Shown: positions 1 to 9,812, numbered from the stretch's first letter. The stretch is 64,000 nt of DNA from Nisaea sp. (GCF_017640745.1 NZ_JAEPQA010000022.1:1-64000); one strand, 5' to 3'. The notes: generated by a model not told the origin, from the letters alone. Made by a program: numbers and translations.

Positions 1-2
1 CC

Positions 3-824
3 GGCATCATTTACCCGATCCAGGGTTCCTGGACCTGGGGTGGCGGCTGGCTGAGCGAGATGGGCTTCTCCGACTTCGCCGGTTCCACCATCGTGCACTC
101 CGTCGGTGGCTGGGCGGCGCTTGCCGGTGCCATCATCATCGGCGCGCGCAAGGGCAAGTATGGCAGCGACGGTTCCGTGCACCCGATGCCGGGCTCGAAC
201 CTGCCGCTGGCGACCCTCGGCACGTTCATCCTGTGGCTCGGCTGGTTCGGCTTCAATGGCGGCTCGCAGCTCGCCATGGGCTCCGCCGCCGACGTTCGTG
301 ACATCGCGACCATCTACGTGAACACGAACATGGCTGCTGCCGCCGGCGTCGTCGCCGCGGTGATCCTGACGCAGATCATCTACAAGAAGCTGGACCTCAC
401 CATGGCGCTGAACGGTGCCCTCGGCGGTCTCGTTTCCATCACCGCCGAGCCGCTTGCCCCGAGCATCGGTATCGCGGTGCTGAACGGTGCCGTTGGCGGC
501 ATCCTGGTGGTCGTCTGCGTGCCGCTGCTCGACAAGCTGAAGATCGACGACGTCGTCGGTGCGATCCCGGTTCACCTCGTCTGCGGCATCTGGGGCACCA
601 TCGCGGTGGTCCTGTCCAACGGCGATGCGAGCTTCGCGACCCAGATCATCGGCATTGTCGCCATCGGCGCCTTTGTCCTGGTCACCAGCGGCATCGTCTG
701 GATGGTTCTCAAGCTCACGATCGGTCTCCGCGCCAGTGAGGAAGAGGAAGCCCTCGGTCTCGACCGTGCGGAATGCGGCCTCGAAGCCTACCCCGAGTTC
801 GGCGGAGGCTCGCAGCGGGTCTGA
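3..824 (+). CDS. amtB: Ammonium transporter, 3' part (5' end outside window)
   Basis: This is the C-terminal ~273 residues of an Amt/AmtB ammonium channel of the inner membrane; the reading frame is already open at base 3 and the true start lies upstream. The family carries NH4+/NH3 into the cell and is gated by a PII protein. Both pore histidines of the family can be placed: one in the segment VHSVGGW early in the visible part and one in IPVHLVCGIWG near its end. Several hydrophobic helices follow the Amt pattern, and the C-terminus keeps the conserved tail GLDRAECGLEAYPEF, the region that in AmtB contacts GlnK. In that tail the usual His is Cys. A strong terminator follows directly. Family assignment is secure; the partner glnK is not visible here. 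Confidence 0.95.
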   Translation, partial: GIIYPIQGSWTWGGGWLSEMGFSDFAGSTIVHSVGGWAALAGAIIIGARKGKYGSDGSVHPMPGSNLPLATLGTFILWLGWFGFNGGSQLAMGSAADVRDIATIYVNTNMAAAAGVVAAVILTQIIYKKLDLTMALNGALGGLVSITAEPLAPSIGIAVLNGAVGGILVVVCVPLLDKLKIDDVVGAIPVHLVCGIWGTIAVVLSNGDASFATQIIGIVAIGAFVLVTSGIVWMVLKLTIGLRASEEEEALGLDRAECGLEAYPEFGGGSQRV

Positions 825-848
825 TTTCCCGAGAGTACCTGAACTATG

Positions 849-880
849 CGGGCCCGGATGGCGACATCCGGGCCCGTTTT
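849..880 (+). terminator. Rho-independent terminator after amtB
   Basis: A perfect 12-bp stem (849-860 with 865-876) closed by a GCGA tetraloop of GNRA type is followed by TTTT. It lies 24 nt after the amtB stop codon. Confidence 0.9.
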
Positions 881-957
881 CTATTTAAAACAATATTTTA
901 TTTGAAATTCATATGAACTAACCCGAAGACTGCATTATGTGAGGCTTTGCATTAAAG

Positions 958-999
958 TTGCCCCATAACTATCGGGCTTATATTATAGATTCCCGATAG
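958..999 (+). promoter_or_regulatory. Promoter with overlapping inverted repeat upstream of dapC
   Basis: A sigma-70-like promoter TTGCCC (958-963), 17-nt spacer, TATTAT (981-986) precedes the aminotransferase gene in an AT-rich stretch. The -10 box lies between the arms of an 8-bp inverted repeat, CTATCGGG (969-976) and CCCGATAG (992-999), so a repressor bound there would block the promoter. The identity of any regulator is unknown. Confidence 0.55.
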
Positions 1000-1047
1000 A
1001 ATGTAGATGGCCTGGGGGAGGAACCCGGCCGAACAGGGCAGCAATCG

Positions 1048-2238
1048 ATGATTAACCCGGCGCTTCAACCGCTTAGCGACTATACCTTCGCGCGCCTGAA
1101 CAGAATGCTGGAGGGCATCGAGCCCGCCGCCGGCAAGCGGCCGATCATGCTCTCCGTCGGTGAGCCGCAAATCCAGCCGCCCGCTTTCGTGAACGAGATC
1201 ATCGCGGCCAGCGGCCATCTCTGGAACAAGTATCCGCCACCGAAGGGCGATCTTGCCTTCCGTGAGGCGGTCACAGCCTGGCTTGGCCGGCGCTATGGCC
1301 TGCCCACCGGCCTGCTCGATCCGGAGCGCCATGTCACCTCGATCTCGGGCACGCGTGAGGCGCTTTACCAGCTCGGTTTCCTCGCGGTGCCGGAGCGCAA
1401 GAACGGGCAGCAGCCGGTCATTCTGATGCCGAACCCGCTCTATCACTCCTATCGCGGCGCGGCGATGCTCGGCCGGGCCGAGCCGGTCTACATGAACGCG
1501 ACCGAGGAGAACGGCTTTCTGCCGCATCTGGAGAATGTCGCCCCGGAGATCCTGGAGCGGACCGCGCTCTGCTTCCTCTGCACGCCGAGCAATCCGCAGG
1601 GCCGGGTGGCGACGCTGGATTACCTGAAGCGGGCGATCGAGCTCGCGCGAAAGTACGATTTCATGCTCGCCGTCGACGAATGCTACGCCGAGATCTATCG
1701 CGGCGATCCGCCGCCGGGCGGGCTCGAGGCCGCGGCGGCACTCGGCGACAGCCTGGAGAACATCGTCGTTCTGCATTCGCTCTCGAAGCGCTCCAGCGCG
1801 CCGGGGATGCGTTCGGGTTTCCTCGCGGGAGATCCGGAACTGGTGAAGCGCTACGGCGAATACATCATGTTCGGCAGCGCCTCGACGCCGCTGCCGATCC
1901 TGCATGCGGCGACGGCGCTCTGGAAGGACGAGGCCCATGTCGAGGCCAACCGCGCGCATTATGCCGAGAACTGGCGCATCGCCAGCCGTGTTCTGGGCAA
2001 CAAGAAAGGCTATCACGAGGCGGAAGCCGGCTTCTTCGTCTGCATGCCGTCCGACGATGCCGAGGGCCTGACCAAGACCCTCTGGCGCGAAGAGGCGGTG
2101 AAGATCGTGCCGGTCGGTCTCATGGCCCGCGAGGATACGGCCGGGGTCAATCCGGGCGATCCCTTCGTCCGCATCGCCCTCGTCTACGACACGGAAACCA
2201 CGGAGGAAGGTCTGCGTCGCATCGCGCCCTATTTCTGA
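1048..2238 (+). CDS. dapC: Class I/II aminotransferase, probable succinyldiaminopimelate transaminase
   Basis: A 396-residue PLP-dependent aminotransferase of fold type I. The PLP-binding lysine is K247 in [16 protein letters not shown]182 (SNPQG), D210 and Y213 ([10 protein letters not shown]) and R255 are the other expected cofactor and carboxylate contacts. The N-terminal motif LSVGEPQ and the overall sequence resemble the alphaproteobacterial DapC group, which converts N-succinyl-2-amino-6-oxopimelate to N-succinyl-LL-diaminopimelate with glutamate in lysine and peptidoglycan synthesis. It could also act on other amino acids; the specificity is inferred from family resemblance only. dapF lies elsewhere in the window (30569). 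The gene has its own promoter, and ftsK starts 31 nt after its stop. Confidence 0.8.
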   Translation: MINPALQPLSDYTFARLNRMLEGIEPAAGKRPIMLSVGEPQIQPPAFVNEIIAASGHLWNKYPPPKGDLAFREAVTAWLGRRYGLPTGLLDPERHVTSISGTREALYQLGFLAVPERKNGQQPVILMPNPLYHSYRGAAMLGRAEPVYMNATEENGFLPHLENVAPEILERTALCFLCTPSNPQGRVATLDYLKRAIELARKYDFMLAVDECYAEIYRGDPPPGGLEAAAALGDSLENIVVLHSLSKRSSAPGMRSGFLAGDPELVKRYGEYIMFGSASTPLPILHAATALWKDEAHVEANRAHYAENWRIASRVLGNKKGYHEAEAGFFVCMPSDDAEGLTKTLWREEAVKIVPVGLMAREDTAGVNPGDPFVRIALVYDTETTEEGLRRIAPYF

Positions 2239-2269
2239 GGTGGCGTCGCGACCTGCGGGGAAAGAGCAT

Positions 2270-4726
2270 ATGAGCGCATCGACCAAGAGTGCCGGAAACG
2301 ACATGTCGGGCGGAGGCTTCCTGCCCGAGAGCGCGCGTCTCTATCTGAGGCGCCGGGCGGCCGAGTTTTCCGGCCTTGCCCTGCTCGTCCTTGCCGGTCT
2401 CGGGGCCGCACTGCTGCTGAGCTATGCGCCGGACGACCCGTCCTTCAATGCCGCCGGTTCCGGGGATGTACAGAACCTGCTCGGCCCGATCGGAGCGATC
2501 GTTGCCGACGTCATGTTGCAGACCGTCGGTCTGGTCAGCGCCGTTCCGGTGCTTCTGTTCGCGGTCTGGGGCTGGCGCCTGATGACCCATCGGCCGGTGG
2601 AGCGGGTCGCGCTCCGTATCGCGCTGCTGCCCTTCGCCCTGATCGCCGGTTGCCTCGCGCTGGCGGTTTTGCCGGTGCCGGAAGGCTGGCCGCTCAGGGC
2701 CGGTCTCGGCGGCGCGGTCGGCACTCTGGTGCTGACCAAGATCTCCGCCCTCGGCTTGCTGGCGGCGCTGGACGCGCTCTGGATCGGTGCTGCCGCCGGC
2801 CTCCTTGCCGTCTCCCTCCTGCTCTGGACCTTCGGCGCCTCCTGGCGCGAGTGGCTGGCGCTGGCCCGCGGGGCGGGCCGCGGCGTCGGCACCGCGGCCG
2901 CGCTGGGCGCCAAGGGCGGTGCGCTTGGCGGACGGGCGCTCGGCAGCGGCCTCGAAGCCACGGCCAACCTTGCCCGCAAGGGTTTCGATTCCGTCGGCCG
3001 CCGGGAGCCTTCTCTCAGCGGGAAACGCGAGGAAGAGAAGCCGCGCCTGAGTTCCACGCCGCGCAAGGCTCCCGAAGTGGAATCTTCCGCCCCGGTCCTG
3101 AAGGCGATGCCGGAAGAGGCTGCCGCGCCGCGCAAGGCGGCGCCGGCGAAGAAACCGGCCAAGGCCAGTGTCGCGCAGGCCAGCCTCGATCTGCCCAACG
3201 CCGGCGATTACGAACTCCCCGCGATGGATCTCCTCGCCGAGGCGCAGGAAGGCGCCGCCGGCCCCGAGCCGGAAGCGCTGCAGGAGAACGCCCGGATGCT
3301 GGAATCCGTGCTCGGTGATTTCGGCGTGAAGGGCGAGATCGGCAAGATCCGCCACGGTCCGGTGGTGACGCTCTACGAACTGGAGCCGGCGCCTGGCACA
3401 AAATCCTCCCGTGTGATCGGCCTCTCCGACGACATCGCCCGCTCGATGAGCGCGGTCTCCGTCCGTGTCGCCGTGGTCCCGGGCCGCAACGTGATCGGCA
3501 TCGAGCTGCCGAACGCGCGGCGCGACACGGTCTATCTGCGCGAGATCCTCGAATCGGACATTTACGAGCGCTCAGGCGCCAAGCTCGGCATCGCGCTCGG
3601 CAAGGATATCGGTGGCACCCCGGTGGTGACCGATCTCGCCCGCATGCCCCACCTGCTGATCGCCGGCACCACCGGCTCGGGCAAGTCGGTGGCGGTCAAC
3701 ACCATGATCCTCTCGCTGCTCTACCGGCATTCGCCGGAAAGCTGCCGAATGATCATGATCGACCCGAAAATGCTCGAACTCTCGATCTATGACGGCATTC
3801 CGCACCTGCTTTCCCCGGTCGTGACCGACCCGAAGAAGGCGGTGGTGGCGCTGAAATGGACCGTGCGCGAGATGGAAAGCCGCTACCGCGCCATGTCCAA
3901 ACTCGGCGTGCGCAATATCGACGGCTACAACGCTCGCCTTGCCGAGGCTCGGAAGAAGGGCGAGGTGCTGAAGCGCCGCGTCCAGACCGGTTTCGACAGC
4001 GAAACGGGCAAGCCGGTCTTCGAGGAAGAACCGCTCGACCTGACGCCGCTGCCCTATATCGTCGTGGTGATCGACGAGGTCGCCGACCTCATGCTGGTCG
4101 CCGGCAAGGACATCGAGGGCGCGGTGCAGCGCCTCGCCCAGATGGCCCGCGCCGCCGGCATCCATGTCATCATGGCGACCCAGCGCCCGTCCGTCGACGT
4201 CATCACCGGCACCATCAAGGCCAACTTCCCGACCCGGATCAGCTTCCAGGTCACCTCCAAGATCGACAGCCGCACCATTCTCGGCGAGCAGGGCGCGGAA
4301 CAGCTGCTCGGCCAGGGCGACATGCTCTACATGGCCGGCGGCGGCCGCATCACCCGCGTGCACGGCCCGTTCGTTTCCGACGAGGAGGTCGAGGACGTGG
4401 TCCGCCATCTCCGCGCCCAGGGCGAGCCGGAATACAATGACAGCGTCACCGAGGACGACGGCGAGGGCGGCGACGGCGGTTTCGGCGATCTCTCGGGCCT
4501 GACCGGCGGCAACACGGACAGCGGCGACGCGCTCTACGACCAGGCGGTCGCCATCGTCGCCCGCGAGGGCAAGGCCTCGACCAGTTTCATCCAGCGGCAC
4601 CTGAAGATCGGCTACAACCGCGCCGCGACGCTGATCGAGCGCATGGAAAGCGAAGGTGTGATCAGCCAGGCCAACCATGTCGGCAAGCGCGAGGTCCTGG
4701 TGCGGAACCCGCACGAGGACGAGTGA
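2270..4726 (+). CDS. ftsK: DNA translocase FtsK
   Basis: An 818-residue divisome DNA pump that moves chromosome termini across the septum and activates XerCD recombination at dif. The N-terminus (about residues 30-190) has four to five hydrophobic helices, followed by an Ala/Pro/Lys-rich linker (200-330) and the motor. Walker A is GTTGSGKS (466-473) and Walker B is IVVVIDE (597-603). The C-terminal gamma winged-helix domain (about 750-815), which reads KOPS sites, is present. The ATG at 2270 is chosen because it follows a GGGGAAAG ribosome-binding site; a GTG at 2240 in the same frame has none. It is the usual length for an alphaproteobacterial FtsK with a short linker. Confidence 0.96.
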   Translation: MSASTKSAGNDMSGGGFLPESARLYLRRRAAEFSGLALLVLAGLGAALLLSYAPDDPSFNAAGSGDVQNLLGPIGAIVADVMLQTVGLVSAVPVLLFAVWGWRLMTHRPVERVALRIALLPFALIAGCLALAVLPVPEGWPLRAGLGGAVGTLVLTKISALGLLAALDALWIGAAAGLLAVSLLLWTFGASWREWLALARGAGRGVGTAAALGAKGGALGGRALGSGLEATANLARKGFDSVGRREPSLSGKREEEKPRLSSTPRKAPEVESSAPVLKAMPEEAAAPRKAAPAKKPAKASVAQASLDLPNAGDYELPAMDLLAEAQEGAAGPEPEALQENARMLESVLGDFGVKGEIGKIRHGPVVTLYELEPAPGTKSSRVIGLSDDIARSMSAVSVRVAVVPGRNVIGIELPNARRDTVYLREILESDIYERSGAKLGIALGKDIGGTPVVTDLARMPHLLIAGTTGSGKSVAVNTMILSLLYRHSPESCRMIMIDPKMLELSIYDGIPHLLSPVVTDPKKAVVALKWTVREMESRYRAMSKLGVRNIDGYNARLAEARKKGEVLKRRVQTGFDSETGKPVFEEEPLDLTPLPYIVVVIDEVADLMLVAGKDIEGAVQRLAQMARAAGIHVIMATQRPSVDVITGTIKANFPTRISFQVTSKIDSRTILGEQGAEQLLGQGDMLYMAGGGRITRVHGPFVSDEEVEDVVRHLRAQGEPEYNDSVTEDDGEGGDGGFGDLSGLTGGNTDSGDALYDQAVAIVAREGKASTSFIQRHLKIGYNRAATLIERMESEGVISQANHVGKREVLVRNPHEDE

Positions 4727-4757
4727 GGGGTTTCTTCGATCGTCGTCCAGTTATGAT

Positions 4758-4844
4758 CGTCATCCCGGCCGCAGAGCCGGGACCTTCGAGGTCGAAGGGC
4801 TGAGAGCAAGCTGCCCGAGGTCCCGGATCAGGTCCGGGATGACG
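4758..4844. repeat. Dispersed palindromic repeat, copy 1
   Basis: An imperfect long palindrome bounded by CGTCATCCCGG (4758-4768) and its exact complement CCGGGATGACG (4834-4844), with further complementary arms GGGACCT and AGGTCCC inside. Related units occur at 8053-8138 and 28149-28225, always between genes. This copy lies between ftsK and lolA. It could fold as a long RNA hairpin and act as an mRNA-stabilising or terminating element. Confidence 0.85.
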
Positions 4845-4930
4845 GTTCGGGATGGATGGCGACCTATGGGAATGCTTTGCCCCAGAAATGCCGCTTGCAA
4901 CGGCGCATCCCGCCTGCCATTTGAAACCCC

Positions 4931-5554
4931 ATGAAAAAGCTCCTCGCCCTCGCCGCTCTGGCGCTCTGCCTCCTCCTCCCGCAGCCGTCCGACGCGGCGC
5001 CGCTCAGCGCCGAGGACAAGCAGGTACTGGCGCGGATCGAGTCCTATTTCAACGGGTTGACCACGCTGCAGGCCCGCTTTCTGCAGGTCTCGAACCAGGG
5101 CGCGACGGCGCAGGGCATTCTCTCGCTGAAGCGGCCCGGCCTGATGCGGTTCGAATATGACGAGCCCTCGCCGGTGCTGCTGGTCTCGGACGGGACCTGG
5201 CTGATCTTTCAGGACAACGAGCTGCAGCAGACCACCCACGTGCCGCTCGGCAGCACACCGCTCGCGGTGCTGGTCGAGGACCCGGTGGACCTGACCGAAA
5301 ACCTTGAAGTGCTCGAAGTGGCCCGGAATCCGGGTGTCATCCGTCTCCTGATGCGGATGCGCGACGATCCGGAAGCCGGTTTCATCCAAATGGTGTTCTC
5401 GGACTCTCCGCTGGAACTCCGGCAATGGACCATCACCGATGCCCAGGGCGTCGAGGTGAAGGTCGCCCTGCTGGAAACCCGCAAGGGCATGGAGCTGCAA
5501 GACTCGCTCTTCAAGCCCAGGGACTTCGCGACCGGGAAGTTCAACGAGAAATAG
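4931..5554 (+). CDS. lolA: Outer-membrane lipoprotein carrier protein LolA
   Basis: A 207-residue periplasmic chaperone that takes lipoproteins from LolCDE and hands them to the outer membrane. It starts with a clear Sec signal peptide (MKKLL, hydrophobic core of Leu/Ala, cleavage probably after SDA near residue 22). The mature part begins with a helix and shows the LolA pattern: LQARFLQVSNQG, the GILSLKRPGLMRFEYDEP strand pair and VSDGTWLIFQD. Length fits the family. It follows ftsK, as is common in alphaproteobacteria and gammaproteobacteria, separated here by a repeat. Confidence 0.92.
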   Translation: MKKLLALAALALCLLLPQPSDAAPLSAEDKQVLARIESYFNGLTTLQARFLQVSNQGATAQGILSLKRPGLMRFEYDEPSPVLLVSDGTWLIFQDNELQQTTHVPLGSTPLAVLVEDPVDLTENLEVLEVARNPGVIRLLMRMRDDPEAGFIQMVFSDSPLELRQWTITDAQGVEVKVALLETRKGMELQDSLFKPRDFATGKFNEK

Positions 5555-5555
5555 G

Positions 5556-6326
5556 CTAACGCCGTCCGCGGAACGGCAGGGCGATCAGCGGCAGTGTTTC
5601 CTCGTCGTGCCGTTTTTCCACCCCGATCTTCATCTCCGGCGTGCGCGCTGTCCGGCTGCGGGAACGGAACACAAGATCCCACCAGCTGAAGATCGTCGCG
5701 TAGTTCGAATCCGTGTCCCGGCGGATCGCGTGGTGATGGATCCAGTGGATCGACGGGGTGACGATCACGCGGGAGAGCGCGCTTTCGAGACGCGGTGGCA
5801 GCTTCAGGTTCGAATGGTGGAAGATCGCCGAGAAGAGAACCAGCACTTCAAACAGGATCACCGAGGTGAAGGGAATCCCGAGCAGGATGATCACCGCCGC
5901 CCGGGCCCCGGCACTCAGCAGCACCTCGCCGAAATGAAAGCGCACGGCGGAGGTGACGTCGAGGAACTCGTCGAGATGATGGACCTCGTGGAAGCGCCAG
6001 AGGAACGGGATCTCGTGGTTCAGCCGGTGCCACCAGTAGATCAGCATGTCCAGTAGCAGAATATCGACGAGCAGCCCCGGCCAGCCGGCGAGCCAGTCCG
6101 GCCGCCAGCCGAGCGCGTGGGACGAGGCCCAGAGCGAGACGGGCACCACGATCAGCGGTGAGAGGGCGCCGTTCAGCAGCCAGAGTACGGCGTTGCGCAG
6201 CACCCGGGTCCAGCCGCCCTGGCGCGGCACCGCCGGCGCCAGGCGTTCGGCGGCGAAGAGCAGGGCGATCCATGCAAGGATCAGCAGACCCTTATGCTGG
6301 AGTAGCTGTTGCGTGGAGAGGTCCAT
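5556..6326 (-). CDS. Sterol desaturase / fatty acid hydroxylase family membrane protein
   Basis: A 256-residue integral membrane di-iron enzyme of the fatty acid hydroxylase superfamily. The three histidine boxes expected to bind the metal pair are visible: WHRLNH, HEVHH (in FHEVHHLDE) and HWIHHH. Four or so hydrophobic segments surround them. These proteins hydroxylate or desaturate lipids or sterol-like substrates; the substrate here is unknown. The start at 6326 (MDLSTQQLL) is preferred over an upstream in-frame ATG at 6377 whose extra residues look non-native. It is convergent with lolA, with only one base between the stops. Confidence 0.85.
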   Translation of the reverse strand: MDLSTQQLLQHKGLLILAWIALLFAAERLAPAVPRQGGWTRVLRNAVLWLLNGALSPLIVVPVSLWASSHALGWRPDWLAGWPGLLVDILLLDMLIYWWHRLNHEIPFLWRFHEVHHLDEFLDVTSAVRFHFGEVLLSAGARAAVIILLGIPFTSVILFEVLVLFSAIFHHSNLKLPPRLESALSRVIVTPSIHWIHHHAIRRDTDSNYATIFSWWDLVFRSRSRTARTPEMKIGVEKRHDEETLPLIALPFRGRR

Positions 6327-6421
6327 CTGAGGGAATATGGCAGCGGTTTCGCAGGCCTGCCAGCGGCACGCTGTCACGGCCCCGAGAGCGAGATGTCAGC
6401 CCCTGAGCCGAGGAGCCTTCC

Positions 6422-7210
6422 ATGCTGTCCGTTCCGTCGCTGCCCCTGATCGGTGTCACCGCCTGTCATCAGCAAGGGCAGGATCACTCGGTGCAGCGGG
6501 TTTCCGAGAAATACGTCACCTGCGTTCCGGAGGCGGCCGGCGGTCTTCCGCTCATGATTCCGGCGCTGGAAGCGGGGCAGCTCGATCTCGACAGCCTGGT
6601 CGCCCATCTCGATGGATTGCTCCTTACCGGCAGCCCCTCCAATGTCGAGCCGCATCACTTCAACGGCCCGGCGAGCGTCGAGGGCACCGAACACGATCCG
6701 CGCCGCGACGGCGTCACCCTGCCGCTGATCCGCAAGGCGATCGAGGCCGGCGTTCCGGTGCTCGGCATCTGCCGCGGCATCCAGGAGATGAACGTCGCGC
6801 TCGGCGGCACGCTGCATCAGCGCATCTTCGATTTCGACGACAAGTTCGATCACCGCATGCGCCGTGACGTCGATTTCGACATGAAATACCGGCCCGCGCA
6901 CGAGATCCGCATGACACCGGGCGGCGTGCTCGCCCGCATCGCCGGCAGCGAGACGGCGCTGGTCAACTCGCTCCACGCCCAAGGCATCGACAAGCCGGGC
7001 AAGAATGTCGTGGTCGAGGCGGTGGCGCCGGACGGGATCGTCGAGGCGATCAGCGTCTCGGGCAGCAAGGCCTTCGTCCTCGGCGTGCAGTGGCATCCGG
7101 AATGGCCGCGGCCGATCGCCGGGATCAACCGGAAGATCTTCGAGGCCTTCGGCGAGGCTTGCCGCGCCCATCTGCGTGCCCGCCTCGGTCTGGCCGACGC
7201 CGCCGAATAG
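6422..7210 (+). CDS. Class I glutamine amidotransferase-like hydrolase (peptidase C26)
   Basis: A 262-residue gamma-glutamyl hydrolase of the PuuD type. The nucleophile cysteine lies in the elbow LGICRGIQEMNVALGG, and the catalytic His-x-Glu pair is in VQWHPEW. The family cleaves gamma-glutamyl bonds, for example gamma-glutamyl-GABA in putrescine breakdown. No other putrescine genes are nearby, so the real substrate is open. The start ATG at 6422 is the first of the frame. exonuclease III follows after 39 nt on the same strand. Confidence 0.88.
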   Translation: MLSVPSLPLIGVTACHQQGQDHSVQRVSEKYVTCVPEAAGGLPLMIPALEAGQLDLDSLVAHLDGLLLTGSPSNVEPHHFNGPASVEGTEHDPRRDGVTLPLIRKAIEAGVPVLGICRGIQEMNVALGGTLHQRIFDFDDKFDHRMRRDVDFDMKYRPAHEIRMTPGGVLARIAGSETALVNSLHAQGIDKPGKNVVVEAVAPDGIVEAISVSGSKAFVLGVQWHPEWPRPIAGINRKIFEAFGEACRAHLRARLGLADAAE

Positions 7211-7249
7211 CGTTTTTCCTTTTCCTCCGACCGAGAGAGTTTTCGATCC

Positions 7250-8038
7250 ATGCGGATTGCCACCTGGAACATCAATTCCGTGCGCCTGCGCCTGCCGACC
7301 GTTCTCAGTTTCCTGCAGGACCATGCACCGGACGTGCTCTGTCTCCAGGAGACAAAGACGGAGGACCAGCATTTCCCGGCCGAGGCGCTGGCGGAGGCCG
7401 GCTATGCGCACCAGGCGATCCGCGGCCAGAAGAGCTATAACGGCGTCGCCGTGGTCTCCCGGCTGCCGTTCGAGGAGAGCGACAGCCGCGACTGGTGTGG
7501 CAAGAATGACTGCCGCCATCAGGCGGTCCGCCTCGACGGCGGGATGGAACTGCATAATTTCTACGTGCCCGCCGGCGGCGATGAGCCGGATCCGGCGGTG
7601 AACGACAAATTCGCCCACAAACTCGCCTTCCTCGACGAAATGGTCGAGTGGTTCGGCTCCGCGCGCAGCGGGAAGGATCCCATGGTGCTGGTTGGCGACC
7701 TCAATATCGCGCCGCTCGAGCACGATGTCTGGTCGCACAAGCAGCTCCTGAAGGTCGTCAGCCACACCCCGGTCGAGGTCGAGGCCCTGGCCAAGGTGCA
7801 GGGCGGGCTCGGCTGGGTCGATGCGGTACGCCATTTCGTTCCCGAAACGGAAAAACTCTATTCCTGGTGGAGCTACCGCTCGCGCGACTGGGAAGCGGCC
7901 GACAAGGGCCGCCGTCTGGACCATGTCTGGGTGACCGAGCCGCTGAAGCCCCGGCTGAAATCGGCTGCGGTCGTGAAAGCCATGCGCGGCGGCGAGAAGC
8001 CGTCTGACCACGCGCCGGTGATCGTCGATCTGGGTTGA
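7250..8038 (+). CDS. xth: Exodeoxyribonuclease III
   Basis: A 262-residue AP endonuclease / 3' exonuclease of the EEP superfamily that acts in base excision repair. The family signature blocks are all present: RIATWNINSVRLRL with the metal-ligand Asn, LCLQETKTED with the catalytic Glu, LVGDLNIAP (Asp and Asn of the active site), and the C-terminal SDHAPV with the catalytic Asp-His pair. The protein is cytoplasmic and full length. It probably shares a transcript with the upstream amidotransferase. Repeat copy 2 follows its stop. Confidence 0.93.
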   Translation: MRIATWNINSVRLRLPTVLSFLQDHAPDVLCLQETKTEDQHFPAEALAEAGYAHQAIRGQKSYNGVAVVSRLPFEESDSRDWCGKNDCRHQAVRLDGGMELHNFYVPAGGDEPDPAVNDKFAHKLAFLDEMVEWFGSARSGKDPMVLVGDLNIAPLEHDVWSHKQLLKVVSHTPVEVEALAKVQGGLGWVDAVRHFVPETEKLYSWWSYRSRDWEAADKGRRLDHVWVTEPLKPRLKSAAVVKAMRGGEKPSDHAPVIVDLG

Positions 8039-8052
8039 GGTCCTTCGCTAAT

Positions 8053-8138
8053 CGTCATCCCGGCCGAAGAGCCGGGACCTTGTCGAACGAATAGCGTCAA
8101 CCGGCCGCCTGAGGTCCCGGATCAAGTCCGGGATGACG
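8053..8138. repeat. Dispersed palindromic repeat, copy 2
   Basis: Same family as 4758-4844. The ends CGTCATCCCGG (8053-8063) and CCGGGATGACG (8128-8138) are identical to copy 1 and exactly complementary, with inner arms GGGACCT and AGGTCCC; the centre differs. It lies between the convergent xth and the DUF457 gene, where it may serve as a bidirectional terminator. Confidence 0.85.
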
Positions 8139-8155
8139 CTCCTTTTCTTGGAGAA

Positions 8156-9241
8156 TTAGCCGCAAGTCGGCGCGTCGGGAAGCGCGGCCAGTGCGGTTGT
8201 CCCCGGCTCGAAAAGGCTCGCGGCCTCGGCCGGACGCACCGCGTTATCGCCGAACATCGCACCGACCAGCCATTCCACATCCCCTTCGGCGGAGCGCGGC
8301 GCGCGTACCCGCTCGGGATGGATCTCCTTCCAGGCTTCCCCGTCCGGGGCCGCAACGCGGAAATCAAACACGAAGCTCGGTGTCACGCCCATGCGGAGGT
8401 CGGCGATCCTGAGGCCTTCTTCGTCCTTCAGGGTCCGATAATAGCCCTTGGAGAAGGCCGCGACCGTCGCAGCGGGCAGCAGAGTATCGAGGCACGGACC
8501 GCCCGGCTCGAGGCGCGGATGTGCGTGGATTCGTGCGCTGTCCGCGTCGCCGAAGACCGACTGGTAGATGTTGTAATAGACCGGCCCGTCCACCGCGATT
8601 GTGCGCCAGAGCAGGGTGTTGAACGGCATCGGGGTCGCCAGAACCCGCTCCGCTGAAAGACCCGCCGCCGCCATCGCCGCTCGCGCTTTGCCGTCGGCGA
8701 TCTGCTGCGCCACAAGAGACCAGCCGAGATAGAGCGTCGAGAGCGCCAGGGCCCCGGTCGTGACCCGTTTGAGCCGCGTGCTCCATTCCGGCACCGCCAG
8801 GGCCCAGAGCGTCGCCGCGAGCAGCGGAAGGGTATAGAGCGGATCGATGATGAAGACGGACCCGACCCCGAAGGGCGTGTCGACCAGCGGCCAGAGCAGG
8901 CGCGTGCCGTAGACCGTCATGGCATCGAGCAGGGCATGCGTCGTCAGGCAGAGGAAGACCGTCAGATAGGCTGTCACGCGCTCCTGCCTCAGGCCCCTGA
9001 AAAGCCGCATCGCGCCCTCACCGATAAGAGGCGTAAGGGCGGCATGGACCAGCAGGGAATGGCTCCAGCCCCGGTGCAGCACGAAGTCGCTGACCGGATC
9101 GCCGTGTTTGTAGAGCACGTCGAGATCGGGAAGCGTGCCGAGAACGGCACCGGCGAGCGCCGCCTTTCGCGGTCCGATCTTCGGTCCGGCGACGGCAACG
9201 GCGACGGTGGCGCCGAGGACGGCCTGGGTCAGTGAATCCAA
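8156..9241 (-). CDS. Metal-dependent membrane hydrolase, YdjM/DUF457 family
   Basis: A 361-residue inner-membrane protein. Its start, MDSLTQAVLGATVAVA, the segment LGTLPDLDVLY and the motif HRGWSHSLL are typical of the YdjM/YbcI family of predicted membrane-bound, metal-dependent hydrolases (conserved Asp and His residues on the membrane face). A run of hydrophobic helices fills the first 200 residues; the C-terminal half is soluble. Function in this family is poorly known. It is the last gene of the minus-strand arm of the glycoconjugate locus, 67 nt after the methyltransferase start, so co-transcription is possible but not certain. Confidence 0.8.
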   Translation of the reverse strand: MDSLTQAVLGATVAVAVAGPKIGPRKAALAGAVLGTLPDLDVLYKHGDPVSDFVLHRGWSHSLLVHAALTPLIGEGAMRLFRGLRQERVTAYLTVFLCLTTHALLDAMTVYGTRLLWPLVDTPFGVGSVFIIDPLYTLPLLAATLWALAVPEWSTRLKRVTTGALALSTLYLGWSLVAQQIADGKARAAMAAAGLSAERVLATPMPFNTLLWRTIAVDGPVYYNIYQSVFGDADSARIHAHPRLEPGGPCLDTLLPAATVAAFSKGYYRTLKDEEGLRIADLRMGVTPSFVFDFRVAAPDGEAWKEIHPERVRAPRSAEGDVEWLVGAMFGDNAVRPAEAASLFEPGTTALAALPDAPTCG

Positions 9242-9308
9242 AAGAGTTCCCCCATCGGTTCCGGATCGACCTGCATGACATGCTGCCGGACGGCGGCCGG
9301 TTCAAGCG

Positions 9309-9803
9309 TCAGGTGGCGGCGATCCGGTAGAGATGGATCCGTCCGGGGCTGATCCCGTCGGGAAGCGGGGCATCCTTCCAGCGCGGCAGCTCGACCGGCT
9401 GGTCGCTCACCACGACCGCGCCGTCCGCCAGGAGGGCGTCGACCAGAGGCGCGATCTCGGCCGCGAGTGCGATGCTCGTCTGTTTCTCTCCGGTGCCGAT
9501 GTCGAGATGCGCCAGGAGGACGGTCGGACCAAGCTGGTCACGCGCCTGCACAAGGGTTTCGCGGAAATCGCCGAGAAAGATCCGGTCCTTCGCCGGGATG
9601 CAATCCGGATGCGCGGCAACCTGTCTGTCGAACACGTAGAACGGCCGGTCCGGCATGAGGGAGCGCAGGTGATCGAAGGTGCGGCCATTGCCGAGCCCAA
9701 GTTCTATTGCGTTTCCGGAACGGTCGCCGATGGCGGAGACGGCCCATTCCAGACTCAGCTTCTGCGCCTGGAGGCGGCGGATGGCGCTGTCGAGACGGCT
9801 CAC
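9309..9803 (-). CDS. Small class I SAM-dependent methyltransferase-like protein
   Basis: A 164-residue protein with a Rossmann-like methyltransferase core. The glycine-rich motif I is seen as AIELGLGNGRTFDHL (about residues 32-46), followed by the acidic end of strand 2 in FYVFDRQ. Later strands read LLAHLDIGTG and AVVVSD. It is short for the superfamily, so it may use a partner or act on a small substrate. It sits 9 nt behind the cyclic-nucleotide-binding gene in an apparent operon with the ABC exporter, which suggests methylation of the exported glycoconjugate or its precursor. That role is an inference from position only. Confidence 0.65.
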   Translation of the reverse strand: MSRLDSAIRRLQAQKLSLEWAVSAIGDRSGNAIELGLGNGRTFDHLRSLMPDRPFYVFDRQVAAHPDCIPAKDRIFLGDFRETLVQARDQLGPTVLLAHLDIGTGEKQTSIALAAEIAPLVDALLADGAVVVSDQPVELPRWKDAPLPDGISPGRIHLYRIAAT

Positions 9804-9812
9804 GGTCCGGGT

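Noticed and set aside
2422-3198. Long minus-strand open frames opposite ftsK and opposite the ABC protein (for example 9333-12998 plus)
   Set aside because: They are products of high GC content; their protein sequences lack domains and the opposite-strand genes carry all family motifs.
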